Below, one piece after another: positions 17,912 through 26,991 of a stretch of DNA of 64,000 nt (position 1 is the first letter of the stretch; each line of letters opens with the position of its first letter). The stretch covers positions 186,001-250,000 of the forward strand of contig NZ_JACXAA010000004.1 in assembly GCF_014699035.1 (NCBI RefSeq). Reading direction: 5' to 3'. Source of the stretch: Spirosoma validum (GTDB lineage Bacteria > Bacteroidota > Bacteroidia > Cytophagales > Spirosomataceae). Made by a program: the position numbers and the translations under genes. Below the pieces are notes generated by a model, which saw nothing but the letters and a program-made list of their open reading frames with translations, had not been told where the DNA came from and did not search any database.

Positions 17912-19210
17912 TCAGGCGCGTTTCGGGCGACGCTGCATCAGCACGAAAATAAGCACACCAACGCCTATGGCTACCGCTACGTCCCGCGCTGCTGCTCCTG
18001 GGCTCGTGCTTAACAGCCAGCCGCAGCCGATCACTGCTAACCCGGAAATGAGCCATCCCCCGGCTACCCGAAACTGAGCTGGCGGTACGTCGGTCCGTAG
18101 CCGGAGTAGTGGTAGGGCGGCACTGACCAGCGCAAAGTACGCCAACCGAATTAAGGTGCTCAGGGTTAGCGCATACAGGAAGGTGCCGGTCAGGGCCAAC
18201 ACAAGTTGCAGGAACGCCGTTAGGAAAATGGCAACGTGCGGTGTTTGAAAGCGGGGATGCGTAGTGGTCAGCCAGTTGGGCAACTGCCCTTGTTCGGCCA
18301 TCGCAAACAAGAGTCGGGGTCCCGTCAGCATAAGAGCGTGTAGCGTTCCCAAGGCGGTTAGCAGTGCTACAGCGGTAATTACCCAGCCACCGACCGGACC
18401 CATAAAGTGGGTGGCCGCATCGGCCAGTGGTCGCTCGGAAAGAGCAAGTTGCGGTAAGGTTCCAATGCAGACTACCTGGACGGCCACGAACAGCAAGGCA
18501 ACCGTTCCAATCGCTATTAACAATGATATTGGAACAGTTCGCTGGGGTTGCTGTACCTCACCCGACGGTATGGTCGCTACGTCGAAGCCTGAAAAGGTAA
18601 AAATCAGCAGAAGTACGGATTGGGAAAACGGGGAATAATCCGGGAAATGTGGCCATATAAACGCATCCGTTTTAACGAAGAATAATCCCACTCCGGCAAA
18701 TAATCCAATGGCGCCTAATTTAGCAATCGTAAATAACGTATTGATCCGAGCTGACCGCTTCACACCAATGTAATTCAGCCAGGATAACCCTGTAACAAGC
18801 GCCGTGATCAGGCCCGTGCGTTCCCAGCCAATGGCGAGCTGTGGACGGAAAAGGGCTGCGTAACTAACAAACAAGTTGCAAATGGAGGCAAAGGCCGCCA
18901 CACGCGATAACCAGAACAGCCAGCCGACTTCAAAGCCAACCAGCGGACCAAAGGTCAGACGGGTGTATAAATAGGGACCACCGGTACCGCTAAAACGACT
19001 GCCTACTTCGGCAAAACAGAGAATAATCAGCGTGACAATGGTCCCACTGACCCCGTAGGCCAGCAGGCTCCAGCTACCCACCAGCGCATAGAGTTTTGCC
19101 GGAAGCCCCAGAATGCCCGCACCTATAGTAATGTTGATGATGAGGGCAATGAAATCAAACCGACCAATCCCACGAAACAGAACCGGCCCTGAAGTTGGCG
19201 TATGTGACAC
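17912..19210 (-). CDS. APC-superfamily amino acid permease
   Basis: 432 residues with about 12 hydrophobic helices. The first helix carries NITIGAGILGLP, the unwound substrate-binding motif of APC transporters; GPYLYTRLTFGP follows. It likely imports amino acids or related amines. It starts 3 bp after the M28 peptidase stop and ends 33 bp before the monooxygenase start, so all three are almost certainly co-transcribed. That places uptake, peptide cleavage and flavin oxidation in one transcript. Confidence 0.9.
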   Translation of the reverse strand: MSHTPTSGPVLFRGIGRFDFIALIINITIGAGILGLPAKLYALVGSWSLLAYGVSGTIVTLIILCFAEVGSRFSGTGGPYLYTRLTFGPLVGFEVGWLFWLSRVAAFASICNLFVSYAALFRPQLAIGWERTGLITALVTGLSWLNYIGVKRSARINTLFTIAKLGAIGLFAGVGLFFVKTDAFIWPHFPDYSPFSQSVLLLIFTFSGFDVATIPSGEVQQPQRTVPISLLIAIGTVALLFVAVQVVCIGTLPQLALSERPLADAATHFMGPVGGWVITAVALLTALGTLHALMLTGPRLLFAMAEQGQLPNWLTTTHPRFQTPHVAIFLTAFLQLVLALTGTFLYALTLSTLIRLAYFALVSAALPLLRLRTDVPPAQFRVAGGWLISGLAVIGCGWLLSTSPGAAARDVAVAIGVGVLIFVLMQRRPKRA

Positions 19211-19213
19211 CCG

Positions 19214-20893
19214 TTAGTTTTGTTTGGTATCCGATAATGAACTGAATTTGGTGCCGAAAAAATCATTGGTATTCCAGACCGGGCGGTCGTTGCTCTGAGC
19301 GGTGAGATAGCCAATCAGGAACTGCAGTTGAACGTGTTTGGCAGCCGCGCTCCAGTCAAACGGCTGATTCATGTCGTCCTGTGGCGTGTGGTAAATGGTC
19401 GCCCGCCACGCCAGGTTTAGTTTGGTCCCATTACGGTCGTCACCGGTTGTCGAACCGCTTTTGATATAAATCGCTGGAATTCCCTGTCGAACAAAGCTGA
19501 AATGGTCGGAGCGCATAAACACGGCCTGTTCGGGTATGGGATCTTTGGCAATGGCCACCCCCACAAACTGGGCGGCCGCGTCAACGGCTGCCTTCATGCT
19601 GGAATGCTCGGAGCCGTACGGAACAATGTCGAGCAGGGGATGAAAGAAAAACGGCATGTCCAGGCAGAGGTTCGCCACAATCTTATCTTTAGGGACCGTC
19701 GGATTGGAGGCAAAATAGTCGGAGCCGAGCAGGCCCATTTCTTCGCCCGTTACGGCTACGAACAAAATTGACCGACGGGAGGCTTTCGGTAGCGACGTAA
19801 ATAATCGGGCTGCTTCCAGGTTGATTGCTACCCCTGATGCGTTGTCGTGTGCCCCGTTGTTGATGGAATCCCCCGGCGTGGATGCGCTTTTAATCGGTCG
19901 GGTAATGCCGAGATGGTCGAGGTGGGAGACGTATACAACGTACTCGTTTTTTAGCGTCGGGTCGGAGCCGGGTAGTAATCCCACTATATTTTCGCCCACC
20001 AGGCCATCACTCAGGTCGGTCTGGGTATGGGCGCGAACGGAGATGGTTAGTGGAAAGGCCTGCGGTTGATTTTTGTTGGCCGCTAGTCGGGCTTCCTCAA
20101 ACGTTTTGCCCGCGCCGGTGAAGATGAAGCGGGCGGTTGAATCGCCCAGCAAGGCCACGACCTTCAGTTGTGGAAAGGTGCGATGCGCCTGCCCTTGTGC
20201 ATCCGTCCAACGGTAAATAGCCTGTCGATTGCGGGGCGCATTCGACTCGATTCGGGCACTCACGTCGGTAGGAAGACTGAACGTAAGCAGGCCAACCGCG
20301 CCGTGGGCGGCCGCCACTTCGGCTTTAGCCGACCCGGCGTATGCGCGCTGATTCGAGGGAAACGAAGCAGGAGCCCCATTGAAACAAGCCACGATCTTCC
20401 CCCGCACATCGATCCCCTTATAATCATCGTAGTCCAGTTCAGGGGCCGATACGCCGAATCCGACAAACACCACCGGCGCTGCTACGTCGCTGGTGGCCTG
20501 CCCAAAGTTGGGGGTAAGGATAAAGTTTTTTCCGTACGTCAGCTTTTGCTCCCGCCCCCCCTGAGCCAGCACCAGCGAACTAGCCTCTTCGACTACTTGT
20601 GCCCGCCGGAGGGGTACCTTCTGGCGGAAAGTACCTTTTTGCCCCGCTGGTTGAAGACCAAATACGTTGAACTGCTTTTCGACATATTGAGCGGCTAGTT
20701 CGTAGCCCTGTGTGCCAGGTTTTCGGCCAGCCAGTTTATCATCGGCCAGGTAGCGCATGTGACTTTCAATGGCTTCGGGACGAACACTACGTGCTGTCTT
20801 CTGGGCGTCGGCAGGAATAGGAGGTAATTGGGATTGGGCAAAAGCCGTAACCAGGGTTAGTAAGGCAACCGGTAAAAGCGTAACTCGATTCAT
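19214..20893 (-). CDS. Secreted M28 family aminopeptidase-like protein
   Basis: About 559 residues from MNRVTLL at 20893; an ATG five codons upstream (20908) is possible but less fitting for the signal peptide (LLPVALLTLVTAFAQS). A protease-associated domain lies roughly at residues 110-260. The di-zinc M28 motifs follow: SHLDHLG near 324, HDNASG near 351, TGEEMG near 386 and the last His in MRSDHFSF near 463. All metal ligands appear present. It should remove N-terminal amino acids from peptides in the periplasm. Its position before an amino acid permease suggests it feeds the transporter. Confidence 0.9.
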   Translation of the reverse strand: MNRVTLLPVALLTLVTAFAQSQLPPIPADAQKTARSVRPEAIESHMRYLADDKLAGRKPGTQGYELAAQYVEKQFNVFGLQPAGQKGTFRQKVPLRRAQVVEEASSLVLAQGGREQKLTYGKNFILTPNFGQATSDVAAPVVFVGFGVSAPELDYDDYKGIDVRGKIVACFNGAPASFPSNQRAYAGSAKAEVAAAHGAVGLLTFSLPTDVSARIESNAPRNRQAIYRWTDAQGQAHRTFPQLKVVALLGDSTARFIFTGAGKTFEEARLAANKNQPQAFPLTISVRAHTQTDLSDGLVGENIVGLLPGSDPTLKNEYVVYVSHLDHLGITRPIKSASTPGDSINNGAHDNASGVAINLEAARLFTSLPKASRRSILFVAVTGEEMGLLGSDYFASNPTVPKDKIVANLCLDMPFFFHPLLDIVPYGSEHSSMKAAVDAAAQFVGVAIAKDPIPEQAVFMRSDHFSFVRQGIPAIYIKSGSTTGDDRNGTKLNLAWRATIYHTPQDDMNQPFDWSAAAKHVQLQFLIGYLTAQSNDRPVWNTNDFFGTKFSSLSDTKQN

Positions 20894-21067
20894 GATTAGT
20901 GAAGGCATTCCTTTCCAGGGTCAAGGCCGTATGACTCGACATTCAATTACGAAAGTAAGTGAATAAACCTATTTTAGGCTAAGCCTATCTGTATTGTATA
21001 GAATTAATGAAATTATGCCCGTAGTATCCGTTAAATTGGTTTGGTGTGGGCAAGCACAGCGTATGTA

Positions 21068-22510
21068 TTAATTTTCTGGTGTTTGCCATTTACTCCGTTT
21101 TTTGCCGTAAGCGAAATAAATCACCAGGCCAATGGCCAGCCAGACAAAAAGCCGAATCCACGTATCGAGGGGAAGCGATAACATCATCACGGCGCACGTC
21201 ACAATACCTAGAATGGGTACGACAGGTACCCAGGGGGTTCGGAAAGCGCGGGGTGCGTCCGGTTGACGTTTGCGCAAAATCAGGATGCCCAAACAGACCA
21301 GAATAAAGGCGAGTAACGTGCCAATGCTGGTCATTTCGCCCACAATCCGAATGGGTACCAGTCCCGCAAACAGACTAATAAAGATGCACAACAGGATATT
21401 CGACCGCCAGGGCGTTTGAAAACGTGGATGAATGTCGGAGAAGGAACGTGGGAGTAGCCCATCGCGACTCATTGAGAAAAATACCCGCGATTGACCCAGC
21501 AGATCCACCAAAATGACAGATGTATAACCGATCAGGATGGCCAGGATAATAGCCTGACTTAGCCACTGGTAAGGCGTCTTTTCAATGGCAATGGCAACCG
21601 GAGCCGCACTGTCTTTGAATTCGGTATAATTGGCTAGCCCCGTCATGACATAGCCAAACAGGACAAATAAAACTGTACAGACGATCAGTGAACCCAGAAT
21701 ACCAATGGGCATGTTGCGTTGTGGATTCTTGGTTTCCTGCGCCATTGTTGCCACGATGTCGAAGCCAATAAACACAAAGAAAACGACACCCGCTCCCCGA
21801 AAGATACCACTGATGCCAAACTCACCAAACACCCCCGTATTCGGCGGAATATAGGGTGAATAGTTGGCAGGGTTGATGTATTGCCACCCCAGGGTAATAA
21901 ACACCAGTACGACCAGCACTTTCAGACTCACCACAATGGCATTGAATACCGCCGAGCCCTGGGTGCCCCGGATGATGATGACCGAAACAAGTACGACAAT
22001 CAGAACAGTAGGTAGATTGATAAACCCACTCACCACCGAACCGTCGGCCAGCGTAAGCCTTTCAAACGGCGACTGTACTAATTGTGGGGGGAGATGCAAA
22101 TCGTATTTGGCTAAGAAACGGGTCAGGTACTGTGACCAGCTAATGGCGACCGTAGCAGCCCCAACGGAATACTCAAGGATTAAATCCCAGCCGATGATCC
22201 AGGCAAATAACTCACCCAATGTGGCGAAGGCATAGGTGTAAGCGCTCCCGGCCACGGGGACCATGGCAGCAAATTCGGCGTAGCACAAGGCACTGAAGGC
22301 ACAGCCGATGGCCGCCACCACAAAGGAAAGTGTAACTGCGGGACCGGCGTGATTAGCGGCTGCAATGCCCGTGAGTGAAAATAAACCGGCCCCGATGATA
22401 ACACCGATGCCCAGGGCAATTAAATTAAACGCACCAAGCGACCGTTTTAAGGTGGATTTGCCGCTTTCGCTGGCTTCCTGCTGCAGTTGGTCAAGGGATT
22501 TTATACGCAT
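21068..22510 (-). CDS. APC-superfamily cationic amino acid transporter-like permease
   Basis: 480 residues with 12 or more hydrophobic helices. The start (LKRSLGAFNLIALGIGVIIGAGLF) and FAAMVPVAGSAYTYAFATLGE are typical of the CAT/YfnA branch of APC permeases. Inner-membrane uptake of amino acids is expected. It lies 144 bp downstream of the second monooxygenase gene, with a perfect 20-bp inverted repeat in the gap, and 174 bp upstream of the M28 gene. Confidence 0.9.
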   Translation of the reverse strand: MRIKSLDQLQQEASESGKSTLKRSLGAFNLIALGIGVIIGAGLFSLTGIAAANHAGPAVTLSFVVAAIGCAFSALCYAEFAAMVPVAGSAYTYAFATLGELFAWIIGWDLILEYSVGAATVAISWSQYLTRFLAKYDLHLPPQLVQSPFERLTLADGSVVSGFINLPTVLIVVLVSVIIIRGTQGSAVFNAIVVSLKVLVVLVFITLGWQYINPANYSPYIPPNTGVFGEFGISGIFRGAGVVFFVFIGFDIVATMAQETKNPQRNMPIGILGSLIVCTVLFVLFGYVMTGLANYTEFKDSAAPVAIAIEKTPYQWLSQAIILAILIGYTSVILVDLLGQSRVFFSMSRDGLLPRSFSDIHPRFQTPWRSNILLCIFISLFAGLVPIRIVGEMTSIGTLLAFILVCLGILILRKRQPDAPRAFRTPWVPVVPILGIVTCAVMMLSLPLDTWIRLFVWLAIGLVIYFAYGKKRSKWQTPEN

Positions 22511-22590
22511 AAGGGAAATAATAAAATAACCAGCCTTGGCTAGCTTTTGTGCACCTGGAACGTAGCAAACGCCGGTTATGGAAGATGAAC

Positions 22591-22650
22591 GTACGTAATG
22601 AAACCCAGGATAAACGGCAGAGCAATGTATTCCTGGGTTTCATTACGTAC
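22591..22650. other. Perfect 20-bp inverted repeat in cluster spacer
   Basis: Arms 22591-22610 and 22631-22650 are perfect complements with a 20-nt loop, starting 4 bp beyond the monooxygenase stop codon. There is no T-tract. It may act as a transcript-end or RNA-processing hairpin that separates expression of the ATP-grasp/monooxygenase pair from the permease. Confidence 0.6.
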
Positions 22651-22654
22651 AGCT

Positions 22655-23680
22655 TTAGGCCAGTACCCGAATGACGGCTTCTGAAAACCGCTCCATTTCT
22701 TCCAACTGAGGGCTACACTGTAACAGCAGAAAGTCTACTCCAACGGCTTCAAACGTAGCTACCCGCTCAGCAACCTGGTCAGGCGTTCCGGTCAAGCCTG
22801 AACGTAACCCCCGGTTGGAAACGGAGTAATCTTCCAGCGAAACCTGTTTTTCTAACTGCGTACCCGCCAGCCACTGCTGGTAATTTTTATACCCGGCTGC
22901 TGATCCCTTAACGTCCGTAATACGGGCCAGTTCAGCGCGTACCTCCTGCTCCGAGTTGCGTACAATAGAATAGGCGGCTACACCAAATTTCATAGGCGGT
23001 AAGCCTAACCGTTCCCGACGGGCTCGCAGATCGTTGATCCGACGACCAATAGCTTCCGGCTCGTCGCCGTGCATAACATAGCCGTCACATTGACTGGCAA
23101 TCAGTTCTTTGGCTGCTTCTGATTCCCCCCCTGCATACAGAAAGGGACGCGGTTTTGAGATCGGTTTCGGCTGTAAGATAGAGTCTTCAACCCGGTAGTA
23201 TTTGCCCGTAAACGAAAAATGATCCTGCTTCCAGAGGTTATCGACGATATGCAGCCATTCAGCAGTACGGGCATATCGGTCGTCGTGCTGTTCGAAGTGA
23301 ACGCCGTATTTTTTTGCTTCATCCTGCCACCAAGACGACACTACGTTGAGCGTCAGCCGACCTCCGCTGATGTGGTCGATATTTGATGCCTGTTTAGCCA
23401 GTAGGGCGGGGGAGTGGAAGGTCGGGCGAACGGCTACCATCAATTCAATCCGTTGAGTGACGGCCGCAATGGCAGCCGCCGTTGACCAGGCATCGAGCGA
23501 GGGGGCTTCTTCTCCTTTGATATCATTCAGATTCAATTCCGCAATAAGGGTTAGATCATAACCAAGTTCTTCGGAGCGTTGAGCCAGGTTTTTGACGTAC
23601 GCCCAGTCGGCCTGCATGTGTTCATCCTCAACGTTTCGAAGCCACCCGCCAAAGACGGGCATCCAATAACCAAATTTCAT
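22655..23680 (-). CDS. LLM-class flavin-dependent monooxygenase (SfnG/SsuD-like)
   Basis: 341 residues of the bacterial luciferase-like TIM-barrel family. The start MKFGYWMPVFGGWLRN, RPTFHSPALLAKQASNIDHI and GGRLTLNVVSSWW resemble FMNH2-dependent organosulfur monooxygenases such as SfnG (dimethylsulfone) and SsuD. FLYAGGESEAAKELIA is the expected later motif. It overlaps the ATP-grasp gene by 4 bp (ATGA), so the two are translationally coupled and probably act together. Only about the family is certain; the substrate is not. Confidence 0.9.
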   Translation of the reverse strand: MKFGYWMPVFGGWLRNVEDEHMQADWAYVKNLAQRSEELGYDLTLIAELNLNDIKGEEAPSLDAWSTAAAIAAVTQRIELMVAVRPTFHSPALLAKQASNIDHISGGRLTLNVVSSWWQDEAKKYGVHFEQHDDRYARTAEWLHIVDNLWKQDHFSFTGKYYRVEDSILQPKPISKPRPFLYAGGESEAAKELIASQCDGYVMHGDEPEAIGRRINDLRARRERLGLPPMKFGVAAYSIVRNSEQEVRAELARITDVKGSAAGYKNYQQWLAGTQLEKQVSLEDYSVSNRGLRSGLTGTPDQVAERVATFEAVGVDFLLLQCSPQLEEMERFSEAVIRVLA

Positions 23681-24669
23681 ACAGTTTCTGAGTGAAGTGT
23701 TTTTTCGAGTTGCCCTTCCAGGTAATCTACGAAGCGGACATAGGGGTCAAACCCAACGACGTTTATGGCATCAGCCACGAAGTTTGACAGCGCGTTGATG
23801 TCGTAAAAAAGAACGTCTCCAGTGCGGTCATCAATCAGGTATTCAACACCTCCTACGTCAATGCGGGCTGTTTTGACAATACGTTCCACAGCAGCGATTA
23901 TCTCGGCTGGTGGGGTGTACGCTTCTACCGCCAGGCGGCCCGGCTGAATTCCCTTTTTCGGTGCCTCGGTCAGACAGAAGTCAGCTTGGGGAGTCTCAGG
24001 AATTGCGCAGATTTCGGCCGGGCAGAGGTTAAAGCTTTCGCCAGTAGTGAAGACATTCATCGCGTAGAGGAAGCGCCCGTTTAACGTCTCGACGCGGACG
24101 ATATGCCCATTTCGTGGCTGAACGTACTCCTGTACCAGCGCCGTTTGGTCAATACCCAGATCGATCTGATTCGCATCCACGGCGGCCTGAAGCCCTTCGG
24201 GCGTATCGAAGCGCACAATGCCGGCACCAGCTCCCCCAATATTAACCTTGACAACCAGTGGGAAACGGAGTTCCAGAGCGGCTGGAAATACCTGCGATAC
24301 GTGGTTAATGACCCGAGTTTCCGGATAAGACAACCCCAGCGACGCCAATAGAGCCAGTTGCCGGGCCTTGTTGGTTTCAATGCTCGTCGCTACTGTACCG
24401 TTGATGACCCGGACCCCAATCTGCTCCAGATGCGTCAGATAACCAGCCGTATGAAAAATACCCTGGCCGTTACCGCGCAAATAGGCTGACGAACTCATTC
24501 GGTTGACAACCAGGGCATACGGACTGTCGGCTTCCGATGGATTGTAGCGATGATGAGCCGCATCAATCCGTTCGTAAGGTATGTTCCGACGGTCAAGTTC
24601 GGCAAAGAGCGGTTTAAACCAGTCGGGATGTTCGTAATAGATACCAATGGGTTTTACTGAATTTGACAT
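23677..24669 (-). CDS. ATP-grasp family ligase-like protein
   Basis: 330 residues. RimK/D-Ala-D-Ala ligase-like ATP-grasp architecture: an N-terminal pre-ATP-grasp domain, FPLVVKVNIGGAGAG (the P-loop-like nucleotide-binding strand, near residue 135), and the metal-binding end GVEYLIDDRTGDVLFYDINALSNF (split here by family convention into the acidic and Asn ligands). Enzymes of this fold join a carboxylate to an amine using ATP. It is the first gene of the cluster and overlaps the downstream monooxygenase, suggesting oxidation and ligation, or ligation then oxidation, of the same small molecule. Confidence 0.85.
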   Translation of the reverse strand: MSNSVKPIGIYYEHPDWFKPLFAELDRRNIPYERIDAAHHRYNPSEADSPYALVVNRMSSSAYLRGNGQGIFHTAGYLTHLEQIGVRVINGTVATSIETNKARQLALLASLGLSYPETRVINHVSQVFPAALELRFPLVVKVNIGGAGAGIVRFDTPEGLQAAVDANQIDLGIDQTALVQEYVQPRNGHIVRVETLNGRFLYAMNVFTTGESFNLCPAEICAIPETPQADFCLTEAPKKGIQPGRLAVEAYTPPAEIIAAVERIVKTARIDVGGVEYLIDDRTGDVLFYDINALSNFVADAINVVGFDPYVRFVDYLEGQLEKTLHSETV

Positions 24670-24690
24670 AACAAATGCACAGTTAACAGA

Positions 24691-25844
24691 TCAATTGTTT
24701 TCTTCCGATATCTGAGGAGTCGGTACGCTAAAATGTTGCCCGAATAGAATGGCGTTCAGGAACAAACGTGAGGTACTGTGTCAGTAGGATCGGAAGGTAG
24801 GATTATCGGCAAAGAGCACAACGCGTCCCTGTCCTTCTGTACTAACAACGACGGCCGCCGAATTACTTATTTTATTTTTATTTTCATTCGATACAAACCC
24901 ACTGATATAGGGTATGGCCGCGTATTTTACCAACGTTCCGTAGGGACTACTACTTGGTTTAAGGAACGTAGTGCCATTGCGAAAAACGAAAATCTTCCGA
25001 TCCGTAAACCCGAATCCGATGGGGTTGGTAACGTCCAGGTCGGCCGTGTAAATAGAATCAGCCAGCGCCCGGGGGCCTTCTTTGAGTGAAATATTCGCAA
25101 AATCGATCCGGTCTGGCGTGACCCGGTCTGGCGTGACCCGGTTCGCATCGCTTTAACCGGATCAGTTTTTGCCTCATTCGGTGTGGTACGGTCAGCGGTT
25201 TTAGGAAAGGTGGCTACCCTGGGCGTATCAATGCGGGCCGACGGCGATGACGCTAACAGATTCTCTTTCACTAAGCTCTGCCGAATGGCCCATTCCGTTG
25301 CGTTTTTAGTCGTGATCAACGTACCTCCATTTTCAACCCAGCTTTTCAGTTTACCCATGATGGTTTTAGCCAGCGAATTATATTGACCGCCAACCAGCAC
25401 GATGGTATTATAGCGTTCCCGGTTAATCCGTCCGACGTTACTTATATCAATCTTTGATAACGGCAGATTTAGCTGTTCACTGAGTAAAAACCAGACTTCA
25501 CCGGCTTCCGACGCATTAACACCCTGACCGACTAGTAACGCAACCTCAGGTTTTTTCAGCGCCCGAATGTTATTACTTCCCAGGTCAATTCCTTTCGTGT
25601 TAACCCCCGTTTTAACTCCACTAAATGGGACACCCGCCTGTTTACTCACCCGATTGACTAAGGCATAGAGCGAATCAGAGGAAAGCTTTTGCCCGGCCAC
25701 CGGCACGACGATAGCGCCGGAGCCGAAATCCTGCACCGTCGTATTCGTTGATGTCTGAGGTCCCGAGTCAGAACGTCGGCTTGTTTCGATGCTAAACGGA
25801 CGACTATAAGCATGAACTAATAAATTCACTTCGAAACTGTAAAC
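24691..25844 (-). pseudogene. Decayed M14-type metallopeptidase, C-terminal part only
   Basis: The frame from 25844 downwards encodes the C-terminal domains of the large M14 peptidase family of Bacteroidota (LYALVNRVSKQAGVPF, RALKKPEVALLVGQG, VGGQYNSLAK). The N-terminal catalytic M14 domain is missing; an in-frame TAA lies at 25845-25847. Near 25150 the frame shifts: the family sequence continues in another frame (TPDRIDFANISLKEGPRALA, then FVSNEN, QGRVVLFADNP) down to a stop at 24691. In that frame FRSY is followed by TGA at 24781-24783 where a Trp codon is expected. Three independent lesions make this a clear pseudogene, immediately upstream of the ATP-grasp cluster. Confidence 0.8.
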
Positions 25845-25872
25845 TTATTTTAGGACGACACGTAAAAGATAA

Positions 25873-25898
25873 AAGGGTGAAACACATGTCTCACCCTT
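25873..25898. terminator. Hairpin terminator after aldo/keto reductase
   Basis: 8-bp stem AAGGGTGA/TCACCCTT with a 10-nt loop, followed on the minus strand by a T-rich run. It lies between the aldo/keto reductase stop and the M14 pseudogene. Confidence 0.65.
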
Positions 25899-25935
25899 GA
25901 TTCCATCAAAGTAGGTGAGTCTGCTTAAGGGCTCA

Positions 25936-26901
25936 CTATTTTTTCTGCACGGTTGCCAGCAGTTCGTGAGGATAACCCATTGTAATGGCACTAACTTCAT
26001 CCAGTAGCTTTACCTGATCAGCCTGTAAACGAATATCCACCGCCTTTAAACTTGTCTCAAGATGAGCCAGTGTTCGCGCGCCAATGATCGGGAAGACGCC
26101 TTTACTTAACACCCAGGCTAGCGCCATCTGCCCCGGAGTGGCTTCGAGTTCGTTGGCCATCAGCTCCAGTTGATCGAGTATGGTCTTTATTCGCTCGTCT
26201 TCCTGATAACCGTCGGCCGCAGAAAGAGTCAGTCGCCCCGATGATCCCTGTCGGTATTTCCCTGTCAGTACTCCTCCCGCCAGTGGAGAATAACTCATCA
26301 TCCCCAAACCGAAGTGCTCCGCCATGGGCGTCAACTCCCGTTCGGCTGTCCGTTGCAAGAGGTTATATTCAAATTGGATAGCCTTCAGCGGTATTGAAGT
26401 CGCCATAGCGGCCGCTTTCCAGGCGGGAAAATTGGCTAAACCAGTATACAAAACTTTACCAGCTGTAACCAGGTCTTCCAGACCACGAACGGTTTCTTCC
26501 AGGGGCGTAACACCATCATCAAAATGCGGTATATATAGGTCGATGTAATCCGTCTTCAGGCGTCTTAAACTGCCCTCTATGGCCTGACGCATGGCTTTGC
26601 GGTGGTTACCCGCATTGGCCACCGAGGGATCGGATAAGTTGCTTCGGGTGTACTTTGTACAAATAATAAAATCATGCCGATTGTGCTGGGTAAACCGGCC
26701 GACCGTCTCTTCCGCTTCGCCAAATTGATACTGGTCAGCTACATCGATAAAGTTGCCACCGGCATCCGCATAAGCCGATAGTATCTGAAGTGCGTCCTGG
26801 GCAGCCGTGCCATACCCCCGGCGATCGCCCAACTGGGAGCCACCCAGTATCAGTTCGCTAGCGGGTAAGCCGGTCTGGGTTCCGAATAATTTATGTTTCA
26901 T
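25936..26901 (-). CDS. Aldo/keto reductase
   Basis: 321 residues of the NADPH-dependent (alpha/beta)8-barrel family. Catalytic tetrad residues are visible: Asp in FIDVADQY, Tyr in the same segment, Lys in FIICTKY and His in YIPHFDD. The C-terminal SKGVFPIIGAR fits the cofactor-binding end. It is divergent from an HxlR regulator across 90 bp, the usual arrangement for a redox- or aldehyde-responsive pair. The -7-like box CTTTG (26906-26910) lies only 4 nt before its ATG, so the mRNA may be leaderless. Confidence 0.92.
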   Translation of the reverse strand: MKHKLFGTQTGLPASELILGGSQLGDRRGYGTAAQDALQILSAYADAGGNFIDVADQYQFGEAEETVGRFTQHNRHDFIICTKYTRSNLSDPSVANAGNHRKAMRQAIEGSLRRLKTDYIDLYIPHFDDGVTPLEETVRGLEDLVTAGKVLYTGLANFPAWKAAAMATSIPLKAIQFEYNLLQRTAERELTPMAEHFGLGMMSYSPLAGGVLTGKYRQGSSGRLTLSAADGYQEDERIKTILDQLELMANELEATPGQMALAWVLSKGVFPIIGARTLAHLETSLKAVDIRLQADQVKLLDEVSAITMGYPHELLATVQKK

Positions 26902-26991
26902 TGCACAAAGGTCCGGAGCGAGTGAAATCCAGTCAAGTAGGGCTAAATTCAGCCGTATCTACTAGAACTTCAACTACCTTATCTTTGTCGG
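26902..26991. promoter_or_regulatory. Divergent promoter/operator with candidate leaderless starts
   Basis: 90 bp shared by the aldo/keto reductase and HxlR genes. TATCTTTG at 26980-26987 (plus) and ACCTTTG at 26906-26912 (minus) fit the Bacteroidota -7 box. Each ends exactly 4 nt before the ATG, so transcription would start at or next to the start codon. An imperfect palindrome at 26937-26962 (GTAG-GGCT ... AGCC-gtat-CTAC) in the middle is a candidate HxlR operator. Confidence 0.5.
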
